Source: Phorcus lineatus
Taxonomy: Eukaryota; Mollusca; Gastropoda; Trochida; Trochidae
Length of the DNA stretch: 64,000 bases
Assembly (NCBI GenBank): GCA_921293015.1
Contig: OV121088.1
Span: 34,530,010-34,594,009 of the forward strand
Direction: 5' to 3'
The translations under genes were made by a program, and so were the position numbers. The stretch's first letter is position 1, and each line of letters starts with the position of its first letter. Shown piece after piece: positions 13,553 through 22,651 of the stretch. Below the pieces are notes generated by a model. The model was not told the DNA's origin. It saw nothing but the letters and a program-made list of their open reading frames with translations, and made no database searches.

Positions 13553-16500
13553 AATTAAATACTTATTGTATAAGTTGTGTTAGTTATTTTCGATTTCCTG
13601 TGAATAATTCCAAACCTGTTTTGATGTTGTTATCATTTATTTGTACCCACTGGTCCCTGTCGTTTCTAGCCTGTTCATGAAAACCTCCCAGGGCGTGTAT
13701 GATTTCATGAAGTGCAGTTGTCTGAATAATAGAAGATTTATAACATACAGTGCGATACCCGAAAACTGATTGGTATGTACTAAAAAATCAAGGGATCGTC
13801 ACCACAATTTTTAATGCTTATCTAATTAACACCGTAAACCTAATATATTCCATATATACCCGAGTTATCCTATTGTTAAAGCTAGAATGAACCAAAGGAT
13901 CTCGCTCAAATATTCTTTTCTATAACAACATGTGTCCTTAATAAAATAAACAAGCAGACAGAGTCAGCTATATCCCCTGCCAAAGGGAAAGGGTAGTTAA
14001 GGATACTAGTTGTGGAATATTGAACAGTGATCATGTTGTTTTTCAACAAACAACCTTTAAGAAATCCTATGTTACGTTTCCATGGAAACGGGTAAAAATA
14101 AAAATGCAAATAAGTTGAAAACCCCAAAAGGCACATCTCCGCATGATGCCCGTTGCACATACCAAGTTTCGTCGAGATAGGTCTCACCGTTTTGGAGTTG
14201 TGCTCCGGAAACATTATCGGCACGGACGGACGAACGGACGGACGGAGACCATTTCAATATCCCCCACCAACTACGTTGGGCGGGGGATAATAATAATAAT
14301 AATGATATACATTTTAACGCCTGATATCCAGTGCGAGGCACTGCTCACTGGCGGTACATTATTACCCTGAAGGAATTGTACTACAGCAGCTACTTAGCGC
14401 TTCCGTACTTCCCTTATTCAGGTACCCATTTATACAGCTGGGTTGACTGAGTGCAATGTGGATGAAGTGCCTTGCCCAAGGACACAACGCGGTATGAGAC
14501 CCAGGTCACAAATGTTTGGTGTCTCCACCGGGATTCGAACCCTGGTCGTCGGCGGCGATAGGCCAACATGCTAACCACTACACCACCGCGCTTATTGTGC
14601 GCTTGTTAAAAAATTTTGAAATGCAGTTTGTATATATTATTTTGCCTCTATACTGAATCAAATGTCTGTCTGTCTGTCTGTCATATGTCCTTCTCTCTAC
14701 TATTGTTTCTAATTAAACAGTGGGCGAGATTGATACTTACAAACTGAGTGCATGGAGATATTTCTTGTGCCGGTTCTCTCTGGCCAATTGTAGCGTAACA
14801 ACTGAAAATAAACTGAAAATTTATATTACAAGAATACATTTGTGTAAAGAGTATTTTCAGTTTATTATTTGGCGTGAAATCCCTAACTGTACCTTTGACG
14901 TGATTGTTCAATGATAAATTTCTCGGAAGTTTATGCTTACGGCCAAGGGCTTTATAAAGTTACATTTAAAAAAGTCGTTAAGATGAAGTTTATCATGTGG
15001 CGTGACATCCCGCCTGCTAACTGTATATTTGACGTGATTGTTCAATGATAAATTTATCGGAAGCTTCTGCTTACGGCCAAGGGCTTTATAAATTTACATT
15101 TTAAAAAGTCGTTATGATAAAGAAATTTAAAATTATACATGCATTATCATATCTACATGTATATTCTCAATTTGTAACATTAAGTATCACTTGCTTTACA
15201 ACCATGTCAGTGTCTACGTCACATATATTTTCAATAAAGAGGTTGTAAATCTATAAGAATTTGTATATTTTCGCCAATGAGGGTATATTTTCCCTCAAAT
15301 AACGAATTTTGTAGCAAGGCTGTAAACCGTTGATCGAGACCCGGCGAGAGTCTTGCCTCGCTGGGGAAGTTGACCCGGCGAGAGTCTTGCCACGCTGGGG
15401 AAGTTGACCCGGCGAGAGTCTTGCCTCGCTGGGGAAGTTTGCCTGAGGAAGAATGGACACTACCGATTTTTTTAGAGTACTAACCCCTCCCCGTCGATAA
15501 AGCCGAGGTACTCGTTATGATCCACGGTATCTGCAGGCGATCCCTCCACGACGAAGCGAATGCAAGTGTACTGTTCAATTAGAGACATTGCCTCTCTCAC
15601 GGTCGTCTCTTGTGACGAAGCTGAAATATCCATAATCTCATAAAAACCAAATTAAACATTCGTACTTTGTTGCGTTTCTCATAATCGTATTTCTACTTTG
15701 GGATCATGTCAAGCGTCAAAGAAAGTATAATATGATCTTTTTAAACAAACAACATAAATATCTCAAACATACGAGTTTCAAAGTCCACTATTATATGCTT
15801 TCTCTCCAAACAGAGTCACGTAAATTCACGTAGAGGAAGTTATGAGTTTAGCTGATTAGGTGTTGATAAAATGCTTTAAACGATTAAACGGTCTGATTTA
15901 CTGGTAAAGAAATCTCTGCGGAAATCATCCTAATTTGCCATTCAACCAGTTTCTACGTTGTACAGATCACATAATGATAAACATCTAGAAGGTTTTACGT
16001 TTGAAACATTGGCAATAAGCAGATCTCCCCTGATATACTCCAAGACTATGTTCTTTTATTCGTATAAATTTAATGAGAACACACGGGTAAACGTAAAGCC
16101 TCCTAGCATTTAAGCATCTATGTGAGGTTAGGTGATATGGGGTTTTACGCTTCCAAGAGAAAGCCCGCAACACCATTGTGGCTATGCATTACGGTGAAAC
16201 CTGCGAGCATCGGCTTGAACTAGCGAACCATGGGTGGTACAGCACTGAAATTCAGTGTATCATTGCACCCAAACCTGACTGCGTGTAGAACAGTTCTCTA
16301 CTGCAGACGAAGTTGCCGAGCCCCTGGCGGGATTCGAACCACGGACCTCTTGATCCGAGGCCGAACGCGCTAACCACTACGCTATCCCGCCCCCAAGCAT
16401 CAATATAATCACTACCTTGCATTATAGAAATGTATAAATTCATCCCAAAAATGTTTTTGATTTTTTTCTATTTAATGTTGTTGACATAGCATAACTTCAT

Positions 16501-18133
16501 AAGAATGGTTGTATATTTACATATATTGATAAACTCGTAGGGTATAATTCCTCCGTCCCAAAGAAAAAAGGGATGTATTGCTCTCTTTCTTCTGTCGTCC
16601 TCGTGTCTCGTTCTGTTGGCTAGCAACTGAAATTAATTGAATATAAGATTATGGGTTGAAGGATCCCTGGGTTTTGTTATAACTGATCCATTAACATAAC
16701 CATGTTTTCATTACTTTGCTCCGTAACAATGTACAATAATTATTCACTTAATTTAGTTAATTTCATTTCCGTGAATTGAGAAAGAAAAAGGCGTGATTAT
16801 GAATTGGGCAATCGTTAAGTGTTTTCGAGTTGCTGGCGAAATGACATAAGAAAATTAATAGCAGTAGTGTAATTTAAAACTTCTCACTTTTTCCATGATC
16901 TCCCGTTGTTTTGCTGCGCCATCTCCATGGTAATCCTCTTTCTACAAGAAAACAGTTCCAATGTATTTTTAAAAAGATTTTTCGCAAGGAATTGTGTGAC
17001 ACTAGTCCTTTAGTAACATTTTCCAAGGCTGTTTATGTTTCAAAGTTGGCAGTAAAACGTGAAGAGTTTAATTCCAGAAGAATAAAATAAATATAAAAAC
17101 TTACCTCGTACTCCCCAGGATTGAGGACTCCATGAACTAGATAGTTCGTCCGGTGAGCACGATGGAAACCGTACAGTTTACGCTTTGAAAAGAAAATAAA
17201 TGCTAAAAGTGGTCAAAACTTAATTAGAAGCATTTATAAAGAAATCGATTTCTCTTAGTTTTTAGGAGAAATTAAAATGAAATTGTGTAATTTTTTATAA
17301 TATAGGAACAATATTTCGTTTATATATTAATTTTGAATGTTTTTTTGTGAATTTTATTTGCTTATTTACTAAGGCATAAAACAAGTTACCGTATTTGCTT
17401 TTAAAAAATCTCCGAAATTTTCGAAACAAACAACTTTATTAGATATTGAATACATATATATACTTCAAGAGCGTTTTAAATTCATTTAAAATTTTTTTGA
17501 GTTTGTATTCACGTAAAGTCAGTTTCAAACAAAACATTCAAACAAAAACAATGTACAAAAGCAACAGTTCTTGATGTCATCATTGGTTGCGTAATATGTT
17601 ATGGAAATTCTACATTGTGTATTTCCCACAATCTTGTAGCAGGTCTGAAAAAACATGCTCACGTAACTAAAAAAGTTTTAAAAGTTTTTAAAGAAACTGC
17701 AAGCAGTAACAATGGAAACTGCACGTAAAATCCCTAAAAAGAAATATATCAGTTTTACACCAAAACATGTTTCGTTTGAACATATAGGATGCAATACAAA
17801 TTATATAGTGTTTTGTGGATATTCGACAAAGTCAATTGAATAATACGAATAAGCAATAAACATCATGCAATGATGCGCCTAGATGCAGGATGAATATTAT
17901 AACCTGAAGGAAGTTTGAAACAGAGTCAAGGACAAGAACAATCCAGTATGGAATATATGTAAAGGTGATTTAATATGGACTTAAGATTCTATTAAATAAT
18001 TGCCAGTTTAAATACATTAGATGTTAGTTTATGAAAAATTACATACCAATTTCTTCAAAGACAGAAGTTCTTTTGCGCCAATGTTGAATACGATAAGTGC
18101 AAAAGCCACGGATAACTTCAACAGTAGATTCAT
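139..18133 (-). CDS. Copy 1: secreted mosaic astacin metalloprotease (astacin-EGF-CUB-kringle-ShKT-lectin-ShKT-sushi), 23 exons
   Basis: Spliced model, exons in transcript order: 18047-18133, 17105-17182, 16888-16941, 16521-16626, 15485-15620, 14741-14801, 13616-13721, 12885-12976, 10756-10876, 9926-10051, 9064-9173, 8333-8454, 7259-7377, 6681-6813, 6228-6352, 5396-5503, 4813-5065, 4415-4530, 3768-3887, 3054-3200, 1428-1616, 742-937, 139-430. The exons sum to 2997 nt, all junctions are GT-AG with matching phase, and the result is 998 residues ending in TGA. Residues 1-20 or so form a hydrophobic signal peptide; the propeptide ends at RRKR (85-88). The zinc motif HEIIHALGGFHE is at 179-190, with the Met-turn at Met235/Tyr237. 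The role follows from the families: a zinc endopeptidase of the astacin type with many adhesion modules, acting outside the cell. Its substrate is unknown. The start codon is the only Met before the signal peptide in this exon. A 5' non-coding exon cannot be excluded. This is the intact copy, apart from a weak poly(A) signal. Confidence 0.87.
1428..1616 (-). other. Copy 1 exon 21: sushi/CCP module
   Basis: The exon encodes a 62-residue module FCDALKPPEE...YEC...ARACAIDG...PVC, with the four sushi cysteines and the P...V.PG..L.Y.C pattern. It is phase 1-1, the usual state for CCP exons. It is intact also in copy 3 (46479-46667) and frameshifted in copy 2. Confidence 0.85.
3054..3200 (-). other. 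Copy 1 exon 20: complete ShKT domain (second)
   Basis: The exon encodes CVNKKHECDDFL...MC...FCDATCGKC, with all six cysteines in ShKT spacing. It is flanked by phase-1 introns. Copies 2 and 3 have it at 25566-25712 and 48333-48479. Copy 2 shows a few substitutions outside the cysteines (for example Arg to Leu just before the domain). Confidence 0.88.
3768..5065 (-). other. Copy 1 exons 17-19: Asp-rich linker and C-type-lectin-like domain
   Basis: Exon 17 (4813-5065) begins with a run of about 15 acidic residues and continues into CSPGFVMFEGLCYRYYASRQ, the long-form lectin start. Exon 18 (4415-4530) carries the WYWVSW...YYSNWA core. Exon 19 (3768-3887) has RTC...DC...FVC, the terminal cysteines. 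The six-Cys long-form pattern is kept, but the EPN or QPD and WND motifs for calcium-dependent sugar binding are absent. The Asp tract is coded by a GAC/GAT microsatellite. Copies 2 and 3 have it at 26301-27606 and 49082-51050. Confidence 0.8.
5396..5503 (-). other. Copy 1 exon 16: degenerate ShKT domain (first)
   Basis: About 36 residues with the core DDC...YC......YC..TCG of a ShKT fold. Only four of the usual six cysteines are present: the first and last are missing, in all three copies (27937-28044, 51423-51530). ShKT modules are common C-terminal domains of invertebrate astacins. It is flanked by phase-1 introns. Confidence 0.7.
5576..5900 (-). mobile_element. SINE-like element with tRNA-like head, copy 1 intron 15
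   Basis: On the minus strand it starts with an A-box-like CAGTGGTGAAGTGGTTAG and a degraded B box, has a body with a CTTGCCCAGGGACACAAC block (plus-strand sense), and ends in a TTATTATT tail. This is the layout of a tRNA-derived SINE. Confidence 0.65.
6228..6813 (-). other. Copy 1 exons 14-15: kringle domain
   Basis: Exon 14 (6681-6813) gives the first half: WCYPLAEKGENYDGT...CLPWADAAVC. Exon 15 (6228-6352) gives the second half: NYCRNP...PQPWCYTE...C..CD.C. The NYCRNP and PWCYT motifs are diagnostic of kringles. The two-exon, phase 1-1 organisation matches kringles in blood proteases and related proteins. A kringle attached to an astacin is an uncommon pairing. Copies 2 and 3 have it at 28769-29354 and 52224-52833. 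Confidence 0.85.
6499..6602. repeat. Foldback element, copy 1 intron 14
   Basis: Perfect 28-bp inverted arms (6499-6526 and 6575-6602) with a 48-nt loop. Weaker pairing continues outward to about 6482 and 6624. It is a small non-autonomous foldback or MITE. Duplicate at 29040-29143. Confidence 0.8.
7441..7860. mobile_element. Second MITE family, copy 1 intron 12
   Basis: About 420 bp with inverted ends containing GAGGTAGCTCCGTCATAAATTCC and its complement. There is no transposase. It lies between exons 12 and 13. Confidence 0.65.
8132..8207 (-). repeat. Second tRNA-like remnant, copy 1 intron 11
   Basis: Minus strand: GAGGTGGTTAGGCTG then GGTTCGAATCC, about 70 nt apart, with a perfect B box. 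The arms do not form a full cloverleaf. Also at 30671-30746 and, with a damaged A box, 54193-54267. Confidence 0.45.
9209..9652. mobile_element. TTAA-flanked MITE, copy 1 intron 10
   Basis: About 440 bp with terminal inverted repeats reading AGAGCCACTCCGTGA (one mismatch at the left end), bounded by TTAA on both sides. There is no transposase. TTAA target sites are typical of piggyBac-type elements. It lies between exons 10 and 11. Confidence 0.75.
9926..10051 (-). other. Copy 1 exon 10: Cys-rich EGF-like module
   Basis: The exon encodes about 42 residues after the protease with the spacing C..(TC)GG...C-SNGG...C-C-C...C, close to the EGF-like segment that joins protease and CUB in many invertebrate astacins. 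It is flanked by phase-1 introns. Copies 2 and 3 have it at 32464-32589 and 57610-57735. Confidence 0.6.
10126..10243. mobile_element. Foldback element inserted in copies 1 and 2, intron 9
   Basis: Inverted ends GGGCCTCCTTTTACAAAGC and GCTTTGTGAAAGGAGGCCC, with CTGGGCC directly repeated at both sides. Duplicate at 32663-32780. Copy 3 has a single CTGGGC and no element at about 57810. Confidence 0.7.
10251..10346. repeat. Second foldback element, intron 9
   Basis: Inverted arms around AGTTCTCTTA and TAAGAGAACT with a 40-nt middle. Present in all copies (32788-32882, 57816-57910). Confidence 0.65.
12496..12813. mobile_element. 5'-truncated relative of the TTAA MITE, copy 1
   Basis: Shares the internal GATCGAAAACCGGACAGTG stretch and the right end GGAATGGCTCTTAAG with the full MITEs, but lacks the left terminal repeat and follows an A-rich run. 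Duplicates are at about 35044-35361 and 60053-60368. Confidence 0.55.
13287..13552. repeat. TA and CA microsatellites, copy 1 intron 7
   Basis: A (TA)n run at 13287-13328 and mixed TA/CA at 13490-13552. Copy 2 has different lengths at 35832-35864 and 36021-36103. Copy 3 lacks the block. Confidence 0.9.
13941..14300 (+). mobile_element. GGAC-repeat element with AAT tail, copy 1 intron 6
   Basis: Plus strand: an ACGGACGG simple repeat (14220-14246), a short hairpin with CCCCC and GGGGG arms around 14261-14286, and an AAT tail shared with the SINE next to it. Only the right end is clear. Copy 2 (36493-36865) has a longer ACGG tract. Copy 3 lacks it. Confidence 0.5.
14287..14591 (-). mobile_element. 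SINE-like element, copy 1 intron 6
   Basis: Minus strand: a tRNA-like head with a good A box (GGTGTAGTGGTTAGC) and perfect B box GGTTCGAATCC, the same body block as the element at 5576, and an ATT-rich tail. It is absent in copy 3. Confidence 0.7.
14870..15113. repeat. Local duplication of about 125 bp in copies 1 and 2
   Basis: Two similar segments both containing TTTGACGTGATTGTTCAATG and GCTTACGGCCAAGGGCTTTA. Copy 3 has only one (61383-61500). Confidence 0.75.
15338..15439. repeat. 34-bp tandem hairpin repeat beside exon 5, three units
   Basis: The unit starts GACCCGGCGAGAGTCTTGCC and can fold by its CCCGGCGAG and CTCGCTGGG parts. It ends 45 bp from the exon 5 donor. Copy 2 also has three units (37906-38007); copy 3 has two (61726-61793). 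Confidence 0.8.
16325..16394 (-). repeat. tRNA-like SINE head, copy 1 intron 4
   Basis: Minus strand: GGCGGGATAGCGTAGTGGTT begins an acceptor-like and A-box segment, and GGTTCGAATCC forms the B box. The ends GGCGGGA and TCCCGCC could pair, but at 66 nt the T-arm is incomplete, so it is not a functional tRNA. Duplicates are at about 38892-38961 and 62692-62760. Confidence 0.55.
16521..17182 (-). other. Copy 1 exons 2-4: astacin propeptide and furin-type cleavage site
   Basis: Three exons (17105-17182, 16888-16941, 16521-16626) encode residues 30-108. The stretch YHGDG at 59-63 resembles the FxGD aspartate switch of astacin propeptides, in which the Asp binds the catalytic zinc in the zymogen; Asp62 would play that part. 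The site RRKR at 85-88 is a proprotein-convertase motif. The residues after it, AI...LWDGGIIPYEF, match the start of mature astacins. Activation by a furin-like enzyme in the secretory route is inferred from the family. The same exons are 39088-39749 in copy 2 and 62887-63551 in copy 3. Confidence 0.78.
18047..18133 (-). other. Copy 1 exon 1: start codon and signal peptide
   Basis: The exon encodes 29 residues beginning MNLLLKLSVAFALIVFNIGA, a short charged start followed by a hydrophobic stretch, typical of a secretory signal peptide. The donor is GTATGT. The same exon in copy 2 is at 40614-40700. Its counterpart for copy 3 is not in the window. Confidence 0.8.
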
Positions 18134-18167
18134 GGTGCTAAAGACGAGGTTCGACACCTAAGCGATG

Positions 18168-18177
18168 CCTATTTAAG
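18168..18177 (-). promoter_or_regulatory. Possible TATA-like box of copy 1
   Basis: The minus strand reads CTTAAATAGG, 35-44 nt before the start codon. It would give a very short leader. The same box is at 40735-40744 in copy 2. This is a weak prediction, because a non-coding first exon further upstream is possible. Confidence 0.25.
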
Positions 18178-20428
18178 CTCTACTGATAATAACTATAAAT
18201 AATGAAAATGTTTTACGGAAATAAGCCCTATATTTAGTTAATGCCAACATTAAAGGGTTTTTCTATATCTATACACCGACGACTTAAACAAGAATAATAA
18301 GTACTGTTATAAATCGAAATAAGTTTTTCCGGACACATAACGTACACAAAATTACAAATTTGGATTCGAAAGAGGTATTCTACGTCAAATAGAAGCCTTT
18401 GTCAAAAGTTGTTCATGCGTAAACGGTTTGGTACGATCAACTGCCTGGTTCATTGCAATCTATTATTCCTTAATAACAATCCGAACACGCTTTCAATGGA
18501 CATTGCTTTGATAACAGGATATCATTTCCGATGCGAATAATTTCTTAAACATGTTTCCTTTTTATATACATAAGTATATAATAATTATTCATTTCCTTAC
18601 CATAATGTACTGTTTCTGCACGGAAGGAAATAAGTGAAGAGAAAATGAACAAATATTGTCTGATGTTTAACGTTATTTGTATCTATGCTGCTGTACAAAG
18701 AAAAATGTACGTGTTTGCGTCATGCGTCACATACATTGTAGCAACCTTGAAATAAAGGCAATTAAAGTAACATAACGTGAACAGTGGCTTTATTTTTACT
18801 GAACAATTTAGCATAATTTGACATTTTTCAGGAAGGATATGTATTAATGATGGCCATTGGCATATTTTGTCACATTTTACTCAAAAATAGTCCATGTTCC
18901 TTTGAAGTTCTTAGAATGTCAAACGTGTTTTAAATTGTATCTTTTCTTAAAATACAAAAACGTTAATAACTTATAAATTACGAACCATGCCTTGAAATCA
19001 ACGTTAATCAGAAGAAAAGAAGGTTAAAGGTAATGAGATTGTGTACAGTATACCCTAGCAACACTTCAAATTTTCAAAGGTGACATAGTCATGCAATTTC
19101 TTTAAAAGTTTGCCTCATTAAGTTAATTTCCAAATATTGAATGCTTCGTGTTTGCCCCCGAAGCATAACAATATAAAAGAATGTTTATCGTTCTACCAGA
19201 CAATCACTTTAATCAACAACATCGACGATAAATTTTCTCTAAAACGTAATTACATGTATTGCCGAAACCATAATACCTTGCGGTCTTTAAAATGGTGACC
19301 TTTAAACCAACCAAAATGACAGCTCAAATATATAACACATTCATCCTAACACTTATATCATATCTACACCTTTCTTCTTTTTCTTCTAAAGACGAAATCA
19401 ATACCAAATGCATAATTGAAGATTTTGCTTAACAACTAGAGAAACATTGCTATTTCATCGATAAGTCAAAACGGCTGTTGCATACAGTTTGTTTTCCCGT
19501 TAATCTCTACATCCGGTGTTCGATGATATACAGGGAAATAGGTAATGACAATTACAGGACTTGTGGATTGACCATTTTTACGTGTGAATTAAGAATAGAA
19601 AATAGTCCTAGTCATGTCAGCAATTACGACAAACAATTGAATATAATTTAATAAGTATTTTTATTTAACAAAGAATTAAAGGTTACAATGTTGACTAACA
19701 CAAATAGGTAATAGACAATTACATGAGTAAAAACCCTAGCTAAATGTATTCATCTTTCTCAGCACAGCAGTTGATGAGATGAGACATCAACCTCTAGATT
19801 AAATTCGGCTGGCAAAATGGTGTGCGAAAAGGTGGGATGGTCGCAAGTTCAAACGTAGAAACTAAGAATTAAGCCTAATTGTGTCTCCCTGAGCTAACCT
19901 ATCTATGGTTAGCAACGATTCTAGAAACATAAAACTTATTGCGACTTCTACAAGAATACTGTCTCAGATATTTAGGAAACTCACAGAAATCTCTCGAACA
20001 AGCTACGCTCTCATACATAATCAAAACACACGTGTGCGAACAACTGAACAGTGCAACGTTTAACAATGTTAAGTTACAAAATTGCAAAGAGTAAGTTTTA
20101 TGAATTTCCACATTGATACGATAATAGCAACAATGCAGTGAAGTTCAAATTGCCTCCCTTAACCTAGCTGCGTCTTTATCTCTAATATGTATGATTTTGA
20201 AATTATATTTTCTTGTTTTCGATGAAAATTTAGTTAGGGCCATATACATGTTAATAAGATAATTCTGCGTTCCATCTTCATGTATATTGTGTTTATGACC
20301 TATTTACCACTGCCAACCCATTTTTGCATTTGTGTCTGCTGTCAATAAGTTTCAAAATTTACATTTGAGTTATTGGCGCACACCGTTGACTAGTTTTCGA
20401 TCACTGAAACCTATCTATTGTCGTTATA

Positions 20429-20884
20429 CTTAAAGAGCCACTCCGTGATTTAAATGACATATTATTTACCCTTGATACGAACCTAAATGTCATATGTGTT
20501 GATATAAATTTAAGACATCTTAACTTTTCATGTCCAAAAGACATGTATACGACAAATACTGGTTTTCCATTTATATCTAAAAACATCCTTATAAATGCAC
20601 AGAGATGTAGATATCACGTCCAATATACATGGATATTAGTTATGTAAGCTAACAAACACTATCAACTCCTAACTACCCTCCTGGCTGTTTTAGATAAGTC
20701 TCCAAAATTACGTTTGATTATTTGACGCGCGCCACTGTCCAGTTTTCGATCAAAATTGCGACGTTCTACATTCATATTGTCGCTGTTCAAAACAAATTTG
20801 CTTTAAAATGTTATTTTGGTAACATAAAATGACACCATTGATTAAGCATATGTGACTTCAACAACTCACGGAGTGGCTCTTTAA
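20429..20884. mobile_element. TTAA-flanked MITE in intergenic DNA
   Basis: Both ends read TTAA then AGAGCCACTCCGTGA (inverted at the right). It is about 450 bp and non-coding. Confidence 0.75.
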
Positions 20885-22181
20885 CCGATAAGCGATAGGG
20901 TGCTTATTTTCATAAACCACTACTACTTCTCAATAAAATAATACCATTCAGAACGTTTGACACATATGACCCCAACAAAATACACTGTGCCCCTTTCATC
21001 AATGTTTAACTTGTAAACAATCATATTTTCTAAAACACCATGCACAATCCCAATTCTAATAAGCAGTTGTAGAGGAAAGACGTGTAGTCCTACAACTTGT
21101 ATAGGAATTTATGACGGAGCTACCTCTGTTGGTAGAGAATGGTGTCTTATGTACAAGCAAATTTCATGCCTGACTTATTCAAGGGGGTCTCTGTACCATC
21201 ATTATTCCACAGATGATTGGGTTGAGCAGTATCAATAACGAGGCACAGAGTATGTTGTTATGCTCATATATGTAAAAATTAATATATGATGTTATTTCAT
21301 AGACAACTTTTGGTTGTTTCTGAAAGTTATCATCAGTTAACTTAGTGACAATAAAGTGAAAGGGTCCAGATTTATGATCGAAAACAAACAAACGATTGAA
21401 CGAAAAGTAACTTAGTGGCATGTCTGTGGTCATGAAAACGTCTTGTAACTACTGGATGAAGCACCTCCTGGATTAAAGGCACAGAGTATGTCGTTAGGGT
21501 CAATTATGTCGTTAGGGTCAATTATGTCGAACTTTTAAAAATGGTGTTGTTATGTCGAGAACTACTGGTTGTTTCTGAAAATTACCATTTTAATGCTTAT
21601 CAGTTCAGTATAATGAGAAAAATGCAGCTTTAAGTTGGGATTTGAGATCGAAAACCGGACAGTGACGCGCGTCAATGACTCAAACGTATTTTCGGAAACT
21701 TATATAAAGCAAACACAACGACAAATATAGTATGGTAGCGTTAAGGATATCGCATAAGTAGTATGCTATCAAATTGTACTTAGTATCTTAACCTCGTAAC
21801 ATTTATATTGCCTTTTGTAGTAAATATTGAAAATAAGTAAATATCATAATTTTGGCATTTAAGTGATGAAAATGCAATTATTTCGACATGTCTTGAACTT
21901 TACGTAGGTCACATGGTATATTGGTAACGTACTAAGCGACATACAAAAGTTTGAAACAAAATCTGTAAGCGAGTGCATGTAAGTATCCTTTTATAGTGTC
22001 AACAAAACAAATCATAAAGAAAAATACCTCCACACTGAAGTTTATTCTCTACCATATGGTACAGCTGGCATGATGTTCCTAGGTGTGTAAAGCTTCTAGC
22101 CTGACTCGTTTAGGATTTAATCGTCATTCGTCTGACCAGCGACAAAATTGTTTTCCCGCTGTTTCAGTCGGTTTATAAGTT

Positions 22182-22272
22182 GGATAAAACATGGCCCGTG
22201 GGCATTATTGAAAAGTATGCCCTCCTCCCTCGGGCATACTGTTTAAAAGTGCCCGCGGATCATGTTTTATCC
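22182..22272. repeat. Strong intergenic hairpin
   Basis: A 91-nt imperfect palindrome: GGATAAAACATG at the left pairs with CATGTTTTATCC at the right, and AGTATGCCC with GGGCATACT inside. The duplicate at 44766-44856 is identical in structure. Confidence 0.75.
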
Positions 22273-22610
22273 TACATTTCGTTACTGGAACTGATCAAAC
22301 TTTTTTATCATCTGTCTAAATGTCGATCCATATTTATCGGGATTTGATCTTGCAGCGAATACCAACATTTTGTATCCATGGAGTAAAATTTGATTATGTT
22401 TGTAAAGTACAGGCCTTCATGAACTATTATTTCTGACTTAACCCCGATCTTGCCGGTGTTCAGAAAATGCTTTTGTGGTTAATTCAGTCTGAAGGGACTA
22501 ACATGCATTATGATTGAAAAAAAGAGCGACAGGTTGATATACCTGTTCTTATATATTAACTACAAAAGTAACAAGAGAATAAAGAATAAAGAAAATGAAT
22601 GCTAATTGAC

Positions 22611-22616
22611 TTTATT
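22611..22616 (-). promoter_or_regulatory. Copy 2 poly(A) signal AATAAA
   Basis: A canonical hexamer 36 nt past the stop codon (22652-22654), giving a short 3' UTR. Confidence 0.55.
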
Positions 22617-22651
22617 GAGAGTCGAGCTCATCAAATGAATTACAGACATTT

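Larger units (their letters stand above)
10756..15620 (-). other. Copy 1 exons 5-9: astacin (peptidase M12A) catalytic domain
   Basis: Five exons encode most of the protease (residues 109-280): TCIRFV (substrate-side strand), GCY..IG (conserved Cys), HEIIHALGGFHEQARNDRD (zinc-binding helix with the three His and catalytic Glu180), and SLMLYGDY (Met-turn with Tyr237). The usual SxMHY is SxMLY here, and the residue after the motif Gly is Gly instead of Phe; neither is a zinc ligand. All three copies keep these ligands (copy 2 exons within 33303-38188, copy 3 within 58328-61974). Activity is likely but not proven. Confidence 0.85.
18134..22651. other. Intergenic region between copies 1 and 2
   Basis: No coding exon is supported. 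It holds a TTAA-flanked MITE (20429-20884), a fragment of the second MITE family near 21100-21145, a third repeat family starting CACAGAGTATGT (about 21239 and 21478), an 18-bp duplication at 21488-21527 and a strong hairpin at 22182-22272. Short reading frames here do not look like proteins. Confidence 0.7.

Noticed and set aside
16325-16394. A functional tRNA gene on the minus strand
   Set aside because: The T-arm is incomplete, total length is about 66 nt, and it is embedded in a duplicated intron repeat. It was called a tRNA-like remnant.
19899-20111. Short minus-strand frames in the intergenic region as possible genes
   Set aside because: Under 90 codons, no signal peptide or domain, no splice context, and no conservation beyond the duplication.
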